64,000 nt of DNA from Exophiala sp. HKRS030. Its lineage: Eukaryota > Ascomycota > Eurotiomycetes > Chaetothyriales > Herpotrichiellaceae. Each line of letters begins with the position of its first letter. Position 1 is the first letter of the stretch. The stretch lies in the NCBI GenBank assembly GCA_023897205.1, contig JAHWDD010000006.1, positions 4,154,001 to 4,218,000 of the forward strand, read 5' to 3'. The notes under the pieces were generated by a model. It saw only the letters and a program-made list of their open reading frames with translations. It was not told where the DNA came from and did not search any database. Both the position numbers and the translations under genes were made by a program. Positions 43,581 to 55,675 of this stretch are shown here, piece by piece.

Positions 43581-46033
43581 GATGACGACTTTGAAACAGG
43601 ATACGGATAGTATCTAGGTGCTGTGCACTGCCACACTGCCTCCAAACTCACGCGGATCGACGGGGTTTCTTTTAGTGTTATGATAACGATTCTGTCTGAA
43701 TGAGTGGACGTTACTAGCAATGATGGAGTAGGAACAAAAAGGGCATTAGCCATAAAGGACGAAATTCATGATATTCTTCCAATCGCATCTCCATGAGTTT
43801 TCTCGTATTGCCCGGAGTTAAGGCCTCCAGCCAAACCTTGTCAATGTTCTGGCATCTCTATCTGCTCTGGTGACTGTCCATACTTTGATCGTCAAATCTG
43901 ACCTGTGAGTCATCTGTGGTGATCGTCATGGTCTCGGCATCCCAGGACACCCGCCCACGTAGCCCTATCAGCACAAAATGCAACCCCACCACCCGACGAG
44001 TGAGTACCTCTGAAGATGATGTTCCCGTCAAGGAAACGAGGATTAAAGATAAAAAAACTGGGTTTTGGTGGGCCTGAACCCCAAATGAGTCCCCTGACGA
44101 GTACTGTACTTCCCGTAATCTGGGATGGATGGTATGCCATTGATTCTTGAGATACACGTTAGCACTTGGGTGCCTGATTTTTCGCACGCTCGTCGACGAG
44201 CAGATGGCCTGATTTACGTGTATACGGAGTAGAGAGAGAGGTCTTAGGCACGCAAGTGGCGCCCTGGCAAGGGTTCTTTTATGCATGGCAGTGTCATTGT
44301 GCTCTGGAGAAAGGAAGACTTGAGTTAGTTGGAGGATCGGCAGGTACTGCTGCTGTTGTGTTCAACGTGATGCTTTGGTCTTGTCTATCCTTCTACAAGG
44401 ACATGTCTGGACTGTGGACTTGTGGGTAATGCCTTGGACACTCTATGTAGCCCACTATCTCGCGATAGTGGGACGGCTGCCTCAGTGCCTATCGTCTCTT
44501 ACGCTCAGAGCTGTCAAGAACTTCACATCGATACCAAATGACTTGGCGAGCTTATGGCTCAGTGCCCTAGGCATTGAGACCTTGATTGCTTCGTGCAGTC
44601 GTCGATTGTTTGTACCAAGATACATACCCCGCTACCCATTCCCTATCTACAGAGTACTTACGTCCTTTTGCTTGGTGCCAACGTGTTGTCTAAGAAGGCT
44701 ATACAACTTCCACGGACAAATATCGGTCCTTGAGAGCTTGGTCTCCTCGGCATTCAGTAATGTCTTTACTATACCAACACTTGATTGCTGGACCACGGCG
44801 TCTTCAAAAGAGCTTTAATCTCTCCGTGCTCTCGGACATTGCATCCGAACTCTGTGTGAGCTTGTGGTAATGAATTAGAGATAGAGCGAGAGACGGGCAC
44901 CGTGGGAACACTCATGATATACTGTACAAGGTACCTCAAGAGGATTGTCAACCGGCAATGTACTTGGTTCGGTGGCAAAGGTGAGTCTCGAGTAGGCTAT
45001 ACCACCTTCAAGATGAGTCAAAAACGCAGTCGGTGCAGTAGGACAGGGCCTGCATTGGCCCTTGCAACTTCTCCATTGTGCTGCATAAAACCCACCTTCA
45101 TCGCACTGAGCACGACTGAGGGAGGCTGAGGTAGCTAAGGTAGGGAAGCGTGATCCCGCGGCCCATGCCACCCTGGAACCACTTCTTCTATCATGGCCTC
45201 TCACGCCCTCTTCAGTGTCTGTGCCTCTTGAGCAAAAGGTCATTTCCCTCGGCAGCCTCCCCACTTCTGTACGGGATAATCAGCCAATCTCGGCAGGGAT
45301 GAGCTTTCGATCGACTTACATTGACGACCTGAAAGCATGAAGACATGAGTCGAGAGTTTAATAAGCAGGCGGCCTAGGCCACTTATCGCTAGATCAAGAA
45401 CCCACGTCGAGGTTGATTAATACAGACTTGGGTTGGTGTCATGTATGTAGTCGTAGAGACATTCCCCTCGCTCCCGTCTCGCCCTGTCCATGATTGCTGC
45501 TCCAGCATCTTACCTGCACCTCCGTCTTTGCCAATCTACACACAGAAAAATTCCTCAACCTCACCGACCCTCGATGTTTGTACAAACAGACTGAGAATTC
45601 GTCCCTCAGTCTTGACCAGACGCATCGCCCGCTTCAGAACCGAAGGTTTGCTCCCCAGATTGACCAGACTCGCGGATAAGAGCTTAACTCCGGACGCCAT
45701 TGGATCATCGGGAAAGTGCCCCAGGCTGCCGCTTTTTGTTTCGAGCGGCATTTTCTCCATCTGCGTCTGTGTCTTCATTGCAGCAAAACTACTCCTATTC
45801 TCTGTACTGCGCACACGGCCAGATCGCGCACTCGCAAAGTTCTATTCATTCTAGCAAGTGGCGCAGATAACAGGTTCTGCAAGTAAAGTGAGCCTGGCTT
45901 TCACTCTAGGCCAACCCTGCGTCATATCGCTGCCCTCCCGATCATCCTCTCCCCCTCTTCCCGACCAATCTCTTCGGTCATTTCATTCAACCTTGAACGC
46001 CCCATCAAGAGCGCTTCTACTTCTCGAGTAGAC
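43581..46033. other. Intergenic region before regulator 3
   Basis: About 2.45 kb. One TACGGAGTA copy is at 44223-44231. A minus-strand frame at 43858-44286 has some protein-like stretches but changes frame and has no recognisable domain, so it is not called. The last 590 bp are C/T-rich and probably form the promoter and leader of the zinc-cluster gene. Confidence 0.5.
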
Positions 46034-48897
46034 ATGACACCGACACCTCCATCGGCGGGGACGTCGCATTCGGGCGCTTCTCCCGACTTCAGAGTCGTGC
46101 GCAAGAGAAATCGCATCCCTCTATCGTGCGCACCATGCAGACATCGAAAGTTGAAGTGCAACCGTCAGTCGCCCTGCGATAACTGCACGAAACGAGGAGA
46201 TAGTACATCATGCGCCTATGCTGCCCCCTCGACGCGGAAAAAGGGAAATCACAGTCAAAATTCGGTTACCACTGCCCCGGATGACATGCAGAATCGCATA
46301 GACCGCCTTGAAGGCCTGGTGCTGTCTTTGATGACCAGTGGCTCAACGCCCGTCGGCCCTGCAGCTGCCGTGCATGCGTTGTCTTCTGCTGGTCCCAGTA
46401 CAGGCGGTAGTAACCCACTCGACGTGCAACTCGATCTCGACCACGATAAGGATATGGACGGATCTCAGATGAGTGATGACAATGGTGACATTCGGGAAGA
46501 CGAGAGTGAGACTGACGGAGTAACCAAGAGTTTTGGAATCCTGAAAGTGGACACGGAAAAGCAGAAGACATTCTATGTGGGAGAAGCACATTGGGCAGCT
46601 TTACTCAACGAGATAGGTGAGGTAAAGAACTACTTTGTCGCCCACAAAAGAGAGTACGAGGAACAGATAGAAAAGGTGGAGAATGCGAGGAAATCCATGG
46701 GCACAGATGCTGGTGCTGGACCGGCCCTATTGTTTGGATCGACCATTCCTCCCCAACGATCCGAGATCATGGCTCAGATCCCATCGAGGTACATGTCGGA
46801 TATCCTGATCGGTCGATATTTCAACACGTTCGATCCTGCGACACACATTTTGCACGGTCCGACATTTCAGAAACAATACAACCAACACTGGGTAGATCCA
46901 TCCAGTAGCTCAATAGTCTGGATTGCCATGCTCTTCGCCATGATGCGATTGGCCATGTTGTCGTATGGTCGCGAAGGTGACGAACCACCCGAGTTCCGTG
47001 GAAAATGCCACGACCTCGCCGCGAACTTTAGAACACAGATGGCCCACTGTCTGATCACGGCCGATTACACCAAACCCCACAATCACATCATTGAGACCTT
47101 GATCTTCCACCTCCATGCCGAATACACGTCAAATAGAGACTCTGAAGCAAGTGTATGGGTTCTCGTGGGAATGATTGCTCGTCTGGCCATGCGTATGGGG
47201 TATCATCGGGACGCTAAGTTGTTCCCGAATTTGAGCCCCTTCCATGGTGAAATGCGCCGCCGCATCTGGACCTTTGTCCGCACTGCCGACCTCTTGTTTT
47301 CAGCCCAGGTTGCTCTACCGCCCATGATCCGAATCGGAGACTCGGATGCTGAGCTACCACGAAATATCTACGACGATGAGTTTGATGAAGATTCGACGTC
47401 GTTGCCACCAGCGAGACCACCATCAGAAGCCACTCCGATCTCGTACATGATTGCCAAGGGCAAACTCGCATTTGGGTTTGGACGAGTTCTGGAAGAAATC
47501 AACGGGGTCAAACAAAAAGGGTTCGACGAAATTCTCAAAATTGACAAGGGACTTCGGGACATCTATGACAGTATTCCAGACCATCTCAAGCTTCGGCCCA
47601 TGTCGGAGCAAACTCTGGCTCCAATCTCCCTGATCATGGCGCGTTTCAGTTTGGCGACCATCTACCATAAATCACAATGCGTGCTTCATCGAAGATTTAC
47701 GCGGATGGCTCGCAATGGAAACCGGTATGCCCATTCGAGGAGGACTTGTTTGGATTCAGCCATGCAATTGTTGAGCTTTCAATCGATTCAGCATCAACAA
47801 AGTCGAGAGCGTGGACGTCTTCGGAGTATGCGTGACCACGTCAACTCTTTGACGGCTCATGATTATCTGTTGGCGGCGACGATTGTCATGATGGACCTCT
47901 ACAGCCATAGGGAACGACCTGAGGCTGATGTCAGCACCCCGAGCACTTCAGTCAGTGGCGGAAGTGTCAGTCAAGGTAGCACTGCATCAGATGGAGGAGT
48001 GTACGCACCCGGACTTACGTACACGCGCGAAGATCTAATCCGGGCACTGGAGGAAAGTCGCGACATTTGGAATGTCAATCGAGACCTCAGCTTGGAGGCT
48101 TACAAGGCAAGTGAGCTTTTGAATGTATTGCTATACCACGTACGACCTCCCTTATCGCCAAGCAACCCGAATCATATCCCATTACCAGGAATTGGACGTG
48201 AAGGCCCAGGGTCCAATAACGATGAGCGGACGGCAGCGATGACACTGGGCATGTTGCAAGCGGGTGCGGTTGGGACGAACAGTGCAGTACCTGGAGCGCC
48301 ACAATCGCCGATGCCAGCGGTTTCATGGGAGTCGAAAGCGGTGGGTGCAACACCCGGTGCAACGGCAGATTTCAATACGGGAGCATATGGTGCGCCGAGC
48401 CCGTTCCCGAGTGCTTTGTTCAATGCAAGCCTGGTTGATGGAGGGCAGTCGATGAATTTGGATTGGGTGAGTGACGTGAGCATCTCTCCACGTTGGCACG
48501 TGATCTATCATGGAGTGACCACTAACAAAGTCTACAGGAAGCTTGGGATCAATACATGCAACCGGCCAACTTGTCACTGGATCCAGCGGCCAATTTGTGG
48601 TCGAATTCGTCGGCCGGAAACATGTTCGCACAGCCGTCGTCCAGCGGGACCGAAAGTTCGTACAGCACGGGAATGGGGAATTTTTTCCAGAACTATGGAT
48701 CTACAATGGGAGGACCAGTGGACATGTCGAAACTGGAGTCACAGCAACAGCAAATGCCGAATCTTTCCACGAGCACTACAACAGGGTCGAATGACAATAG
48801 CAGCGCTGCAGGCGAGGTGTTTATGGGTGTACAAACTCCTCAGCCAGGAGGCATGCCCAGTTGGAAATGGACGGTGATGAGCGATCAGCAGAAATGA
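46034..48897 (+). CDS. Zn2Cys6 transcription factor with Fungal_trans domain (regulator 3)
   Basis: Nuclear regulator of 930 aa. Exon 1 is 46034-48466, exon 2 is 48538-48897, with a 71-nt intron ending CTACAG. The zinc cluster is C32-x2-C35-x6-C42-x5-C48-x2-C51-x8-C60. Middle-homology marks include GRYFNTFDPATHILHGPTF, MRMGYHRDAKLFPNLSPFHG and RRRIWTFVRTADLLF. A Ser/Thr/Gly-rich linker (about 635-665) and a Gln/Asn/Ser-rich tail follow. The protein is a clear paralogue of regulator 1: collinear blocks and the same last intron just before the EAWDQYMQ or DLWDAHMQ motif. Regulator 3 lacks the four to five upstream introns. Being outside the catabolic region among conserved genes, it may be the ancestral copy; that is inference. 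Confidence 0.93.
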
Positions 48898-49291
48898 GGA
48901 GAGAGAACCGAAGAGAGTCAAGGTGAACGAGGGTTTTGATGAGGAGATTGAAATCGAAATGTGGACCTCGATGGCGCGAATGGAATGAAATCGGCTGGAA
49001 AATGATACCCTTTGAACGGAATGGATTTTGTTTAAAAACGATAACACGGGTGCAATGCCATTGAACATTGAACAGATCGAGACTTGCTAAAAGGGAAGGC
49101 GACGACCCCAGGTTTAAAAGAATGGATGTGAGGAGAGAGAAGGACAGGACAGCGAACAGAGTGACTAGTTCAGTGGGTTGATATCACGTGGCCATGGAAC
49201 CAAACGAAACGCATTATGGATATTTAGAGTGAGGGAAAGGACGAGAAAGGGGTGTGAGGATAAAGAAACTATGTACTCTGTAGACTGGCCT

Positions 49292-49318
49292 AACAAACAA
49301 ACAAACAAACAAACAAAC
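49292..49318. repeat. (AAAC)n microsatellite
   Basis: Nearly seven perfect AAAC units in the region downstream of regulator 3. Confidence 0.95.
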
Positions 49319-49682
49319 TCCCATCAATCTACAATACATACGTCTTGCCCAAATACTGGTTAGGTCCCCGCGGACCATGGACCAAGGACGATGGTAGCTG
49401 AAACTAAACTTTGAATTGTACGGAGTACGCCGTGGTGAAAAGTCGGGAGGAAAATCAGGATTCGAAGTGAGTGCCAAGACTCGCCAGCTCGCGCGTCTAT
49501 GTATGTCGACGTCAGTGGGTTTGGGATTTGCTGCTTCGCTTCGCTTGTTTAGCTGGGAGAGAGTACGGAAAGGGCTGGAGGTGGTTAGGAGGTGAATTTA
49601 ACTAGTTAACTTGTTAAATAGTTAGTGTGGTTCATTAGTCGGTGGTTAACACTATGGCTAATTAGTTACTTAGGTAGTTAAG

Positions 49683-49946
49683 TACTCCGTAGAGATTACT
49701 CCGTAGACAGAGAGAAAGGTTAAAGAGTTAGGTGACTGCCGTATCTTGTCAAGTACTACCTAGTACCCTATGGAGCATTGAGTAGGTATTGACGGAAGAC
49801 TCTGTATTGTACTTGGAAAGTGAGGTGGACTACATACACTGAGGAATTGCCAGCAGTACCTATTAGACGTGAACATAGTGGACGATCTAGGTAGACTCTG
49901 GTAGATACTGACTACTCGGTACTCCGTAGGTGTTGTGTACGGAGTA
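49683..49946. repeat. Cluster of four TACTCCGTA/TACGGAGTA 9-mers
   Basis: Exact copies at 49683-49691, 49697-49705, 49920-49928 and, inverted, 49938-49946; the last two face each other 9 bp apart. It is part of a dispersed family in this window. Confidence 0.85.
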
Positions 49947-50832
49947 CAGGAAATCGTAACTTGTTCCTTGAATTGTTGATTCTCCACTCAACTTCGTCAT
50001 CTTGCAGCATCTCGACTGACAACCCAGGCACAGAATGCCATGTCACTATTTACTACTGTCACCACTCCCAGTCACCACCACTACTGACTACTCCTCAAGT
50101 CATCAAGTCCTCAAACCCAGTCACCCGCGTGTCGTCCCGTACCCTGATCTAAGTACAAGCGTGACAAGGTAGTCTGGATCTGATCCACTCACTCGCCTTC
50201 TCCACAAAGACATCGACATCAAACCCAACATTCCTCCCAGACTGTCACTTTGGCCAAGCATTCATTTCCAAGTTCTTGTCCATGGCTTGTTTGACGCCAC
50301 ATCAATCACTTTCCCATTCATTCTCATGCTGCCATCTCAGCTCAGTAGTTCACCGTCAATCGGTAGTGGTCGAAAGTCAGGATTTATTCCAGATTCTCAA
50401 ATGTCAATGCCACGTCGCGTCTTCTTGTTCGTGTTCGTGTCGTGACCTCGCGTTTCATCTTTAATACCTCCTCCTCCTGCCTTCCCTCCCTTTAAACATT
50501 CTCTTGTCATTTGCTTAGCACTTCTTCACACACACACATCCACACTTCTCGTCTCCATTCCTTTCTTCTCTACTCCACCTGTTCACGAAATCCTCACTAT
50601 CGTATTCATCACACTTGACTACAACTTCCATACCTGACTACAACTGGTGACTTGTTCAGTGGTTTGACCAATATGTCTTGAACTCCGTTTGAATCAGTCA
50701 TCCTACAACACATCCTCCTCAACTCACCCTCAACTTCTGCCTCCCAAAAGGATCAACCTTCTCAACCCTTCCTCGTTACCTTAGACTTCGACTACCATAT
50801 CCCGTTGACCTCTTTCTTCTCCCCTGCTCAAC

Positions 50833-52398
50833 ATGAGTGTCTCCAACAGAAGATCCAGACAGCCTCAGGGCAATCTTCCTACAAACGCCCCACACAACGG
50901 CAATGGCATCACCGAGAAACCCAATGGTACTAATGGTACCAACTATTCGAATCGCTCACCTCAAGATCCAAACTCAACCCTTCCTCAATACAATCACAAC
51001 GGCCACAAAGTCACTCCACACATTCACCCTGATGGCGAAAGTGGGCGACGAGGCGTCCATCCCTTCAAAGCCCTAAAGGTCATAGCTAAATCCTCTTGCC
51101 GAGCATCCAGTATCATGAATGTTCTCTGGCCTTTTGTCCCCGCAGCAATCGCCTTACACTTTGTCAAAGGAAGTCATCATCTCTGGACTTTTGCAATCAG
51201 CTATATTGCTATGGTCCCTTCTGCCAACCTACTCGGATTTGCTGGTCAAGAATTTGCCAGAAAACTTCCTCGCGTCGCTGGTACCATTCTCGAAACGTGC
51301 CTGAGCTCCATCGTCGAACTGATTTTGTTCATGGTCTTGATCGCAAAAGATGATGGCACTGGAGAAATTGGACATGGCAGTAAGATTGCCGTCATTCAAG
51401 CCGCTATTCTGGGCTCTATCTTGACCAATGTGCTTCTATGCCTCGGCTTTTGTTTTATTGTGGGAGGAATCAAGCACAAAGAGCAAAAATTCCACCCCAT
51501 CATCAGTGAAGTAGGCTCCGGTTTGATTCTGGTGGCTGCTTTTGCCCTAATGATTCCAAGTGCATTCTTCTCCTCCTTGAGTGGAACCACTGTGGCCGAA
51601 GGTGAAGGTTATACTGAGGAACAACTTCGTCACGATACACTCAATATCAGTCATGGAGTCGCCATCATTCTCATGGTGGCCTTCTTTCTGTTTATCCTTT
51701 ACAATAGTGTCTCTCACGACAACATCTTCCAAGAGGTGTTCGATAGCGACGAGTTGGCGGATAGGGATCGTCATAGAGATCTCCGAAAGGCTAAGCTGAC
51801 TTTGACCGAAAGTGTGATTGCCATCTTGATCGCCTTGACCTTTGTCTCTCTCATGGCCATATTTCTGGTGGAAGAGATTGAATATGTCGTCGAACATGGA
51901 GTTCCAGATTTCTTCCTTGGTCTGATCCTTGTCCCGTTGGTGGAGAAAGCAGCAGAGCATATCACCACAGTTGATGAAGCATGGGATAATCAAATTGTGA
52001 GTACAATCTGAGGATCAACGAGATGAATACTGACCTGGGTATAGAACTATGCACTTTATCACTGTTTAGGACCATCCATTCAAACTGCTCTTTTCAACGC
52101 TCCTCTCGTTGTCATTGTTGGATGGGGTCTGGATAAACCAATGGACTTGAACTTTGAAATTTTCATGGTGATACTTCTGGTGGTATCAATCTTGGTTGTG
52201 GGCAATTTCTTGAGAGATGGATCGTCCAACTACCTTGAAGGAGCTTTGCTCGTGGTATGTATTCTGACTGGACATATTTTCAGCACAGTACTGATGGAGT
52301 CTTTGCAGATTGTCTACATCATAATCGCATTGACGGCTTACTATTACCCTAATCCACACGTGACCTCATCGAATGGACGTGCTGCGGAGGGGCACTGA
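50833..52398 (+). CDS. CaCA-family cation/proton exchanger (Vcx1/CAX-like, divergent motif)
   Basis: Polytopic membrane protein, probably vacuolar, exchanging Ca2+ or another cation for protons. Exons 50833-51996, 52045-52254 and 52309-52398 give 487 aa. The first 75 residues are polar and disordered, rich in N, P, G and H; about 11 membrane segments follow. The two family repeats are visible, but the signature GNxxE is changed: LSSIVELILF in repeat 1 and VEKAAEHITTVDEAWDNQ in repeat 2, while the key Glu is kept in both. The C-terminal block VGNFLRDGSSNYLEG is typical of a fungal subgroup. The second intron (52255-52308) is 54 nt and open in frame; splicing gives LLVIVYIIIALTAYYYPN, which fits a continuous last helix better. 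Confidence 0.92.
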
Positions 52399-53345
52399 CC
52401 GACGAAAGAGCACAACATGATAAGATCACATGTACGTGTTAGGATGTTGATCCAGGGATTTCCCAGAGGGGATTGCAGAACAACCTGTGTACAATGTTTA
52501 TTGAATGAGAACACGAAAGTTGATGTCGCGTGTGTGAGCCCTGAGTTGAATGCGCCTTGAACTGATGGATATCAAGTCATGACCATCAGTACTGCAGTAT
52601 TACGAAAGGATTTTTGTGAGCATGGCGTCCGGAAACAGAAAACCACGGGTTGATTTATGATTTATGGCGGGTGTTGGCACTTGAAACTTAAGGGAAGTGA
52701 TGGTTTGATGGGATTGTCATGAAGATGATGTCTGAGGAATTTTAAGATGCTCCCCAGATCCGCGTCACAGTGTACTGTTGAGATGGGTACACGATGCAGT
52801 CAGATACCTACGTACTCGTACTCCGTTCACTGCCAATCTGCCAATCTTGCCAAGTCCCACTGATGTTCCGGGATTCTGAGTAGTTGGCGAATGAACCAGA
52901 TCGGATGATAAACACATCCAGGAGTCAAAGACTCGGAATGGCAAGACACGACTTTATGCAAGAATGAAGAAATTGTAATCTCAAATCCAGTGTTCAAATA
53001 CGGAGAACGTACGGAGCATATATGGAGTCAAATAGGATGGAGCAAATTGCATAAAAACCAGTCAAACAAACCCAAACCCAAACCCACAACCACGTGAAAG
53101 TGAGACGTGAACACTGAACAGACGCTTTAGGGGTAACCCCCAACGTGTCCCGAGTGCGTGGCGCCTGGCGCCCCAATTTGCCAACGGAAAATCAATAAAG
53201 TATGTACGGATAGGCAGTGGCGGTTGTGGCGGTGGCTGTGGCTGTGGGCTGTCACCGGTACCTTGTATGTATGCATGTAGTCCGTACTGTACATAAAAAG
53301 TGAATGAATGAAGGAATGAATGAACGGCAAGACGCGAAAAGATCT

Positions 53346-53370
53346 ATCCATCCATCCATCCATCCATCCA
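53346..53370. repeat. (CATC)n microsatellite
   Basis: Six tandem copies of ATCC/CATC. Confidence 0.95.
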
Positions 53371-53414
53371 ACACATCACCTCACATCATGATGCGCGATG
53401 AGGGATGCGTCTTG

Positions 53415-53447
53415 GAATCTGAATCTGAATCTGAATCTGAATCTGAA
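53415..53447. repeat. (GAATCT)5 hexanucleotide repeat
   Basis: Five perfect GAATCT units followed by a partial sixth, 45 bp from the CATC repeat. Confidence 0.95.
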
Positions 53448-53879
53448 GCTGCCATGAGAGTCTGGCTGGCCAAGATACCGTGCCTTACGGAGTACACAGG
53501 TACAGTACTTACCCAGACGTACAGAGTGTATTGTTTAACAGGCTCGATCACTGCCTCATCCCCTTGGTACTCCCTCTGTAGACTGTAGGTGCAGGCTAGT
53601 TAGACGCGGAAAACACGATAGAGATATAGATAGATATGTACTGCGTTCCATTGGAACTGACATGTCTGTTCATGACGACGTAACGACATGAACGCGTGAA
53701 TAATTAAATTAATTGAATCAACATGTCGGGAATGTCTCACTGTGGCTACATACACACTTAGCTAGACTACGGAGTAGACGACGCGACGCGACGCGTGTCT
53801 GTGATATGTACGGAGTATGTATGTACACAAGTATCAAACTATCTGCACAGGTGGCTGAAGTCAAGGGAGTGGGGATGGG

Positions 53880-53926
53880 AAGAGGAAGGGAAGGGAAGGG
53901 AAGGGGAGGGGAGGGAAGGGGAGGTG
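53880..53926. repeat. Polypurine GGGAA/GGGGA tract
   Basis: A 47-bp tract made only of A and G, in GAAGG/GGGAA/GGGGA units. Confidence 0.9.
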
Positions 53927-55675
53927 GCGCTGTTAAGCTATCTGACGAATGATAATGATGATAAACAAAGTAGCTGCAGAGATAAACGTTTAGCACAAGA
54001 TGTCCTTGAAGTTGACCTTTTTGTTCTTGTGCATGTTCTTGTTTCTTGAGGGAGAAGGAAACGGTTATGCATAAAGTACGGAGGACATAATTGCGGTACT
54101 GGTACTGTAGTAGTGGGTGCCTTGTGTGGGTGGGTGGGTGGCCAGGTGGGCGTAGCTGGATCTGTGCTGATTCTTACGGAGGAGGTACCTAACTAGTTAA
54201 AGGCTTGGGTGTGGGTGTGGGTGCCAGTGGGGGAATTGGATTGCACAAGAGGAACCAGCATTAACGGACTTTGTTTTCTCGGGCCTTCTTCTCAGCTTTC
54301 AGTGAGTCAGTGTTCACGGCAAGCCAGGTATCTAGGAGTGCTAGGTGATCTACTACCAACCGAATGTACTGTAATCAGGTACTGTACCTGAGTTGGGAGT
54401 GGTACCTACCTATTTAACTGGTGGTCGGTAGAGGGTCATTATTGTACCGAGTACGGACAATGTCTGGACATCGTCGGGACGGAGCGAGTCATGCAGGTGG
54501 TTTTGATTTGATTCTGATACAATACTCCATACCCTAGGCACCTATTAGGTACCTAGGTACTTTCTTACTTCCGACTTGTTACTCGTCTGTCGAAGAAGGT
54601 TCTGCGAAATTATACCAGAGGTACAACGGTAACCCTAGCTAGGTTATGCCCTTAGGTGTTAAGTAGGTACCTGGTAGAGGCCCTGGTAGGGTCGTCCCTC
54701 GACTCGTGAAAATGAATAATTATAGATTAGGTACATGCCACAATGCATCTTTACCGATTGAAGCTATGTATTTAAGTACTGAAGCCTAACGTGCCTAACC
54801 CTAACCTGTTCACGGGCGCCTTGGATATTATGAGTTAGTGTTGGCACACACCTAGCGAGTAGTTAGAACCAACTAATACCACCAATTAACCAAGTCCTCA
54901 GTTAGTAAATTACTTGATTGTACTTCATCACCTAGTTGGTACCTAGTTGGTACTTAGTGAGTACTTAAGCTCCCACTCGACGTCGCTACTAATTTGAATT
55001 GCCAGATTAGTGTCTGGAAAGTTGCCATTTTGGTCAGAGGTGACGAAGGTTCTTGGCAGCGCCATCTTCAGCCTGGAACCCAACTTGGAACCCTTGGAAC
55101 CCTTGGAGTTCTTGGGGCCTCCGGAGCCTAACACCTGCCTGCGCTACCCTACCATGCCATGCCAGGCCATGCCCTGCCTTACCCTTCCTTGTCCTGCGAA
55201 TCCTCCTCCAGTTTCCGTCCCGACCTGCTTTTTCTGTACTTCCATCTTCATCCTGACTGATTATTGCTGAGTGATTATCACTACAATTCCACCTTACCAA
55301 CCAACCTTACACCTGATTGCTGAAACAGACACTACACCACCGCCCTCTTATCTTCTCATGACACTGACACTTTGTATTCCACTGTTCCCATTGAGTTAGT
55401 CAAAAGTCCAGAGGCATCACTTCACAACAACCTCCATCCACCTCCATCCACCACCACCACCGCCTCCTCCTCGCTTACATCCTCCACTGGTGTTTTGCAC
55501 CTAGCTTCACAAACCCATCAATTCACAACATCTCCAGCATCTAAAGACATTCTACAACTCTTCTCTCCCTTCCCTTGGAGCAATGTCCTCCAGTCATCTC
55601 GCCCAACGGTGAACACACCCCAAATGCGATCCTCGACAAACAACACCTCAAATCTCCCAAAACTCAGATCCTGAC

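Larger units (their letters stand above)
48898..50832. other. Repeat-rich intergenic region between regulator 3 and the cation exchanger
   Basis: About 1.9 kb without a supported gene. It contains an AAAC microsatellite, five exact TACTCCGTA/TACGGAGTA copies (49419, 49683, 49697, 49920, 49938), a 12-bp palindrome TTAACTAGTTAA (49598-49609) and a long C/T-rich leader-like tract from about 50440 to the exchanger start. Confidence 0.6.
52399..55675. other. Long intergenic region rich in simple repeats
   Basis: About 3.3 kb without a supported gene. It contains several unrelated microsatellites between 53.0 and 54.3 kb, TACGGAGTA copies at 53486, 53768 and 53809, many CCTAGGTACC-like strings at 54540-54680 and 54930-54960, and a palindrome TAACTAGTTA (54190-54199). 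The last 300 bp are C/T-rich, likely the kinase leader. Confidence 0.6.

Noticed and set aside
43858..44286. Minus-strand frame of 142 codons, with a neighbouring frame at 43910-44140 that also looks partly protein-like
   Set aside because: The tail (RGRVSWDAETMTITTDD) vaguely recalls sugar-oxidoreductase C-termini, but no cofactor motif, no consistent frame and no splice pattern support a gene. At best it is a relic.
44375..44818. Plus-strand frame of 147 codons
   Set aside because: It starts in low-complexity spacer DNA; no recognisable family, signal or intron structure.
53346..53447. Regular repeats that might suggest a CRISPR-like array
   Set aside because: They are simple tandem microsatellites without spacers, in a eukaryotic genome.
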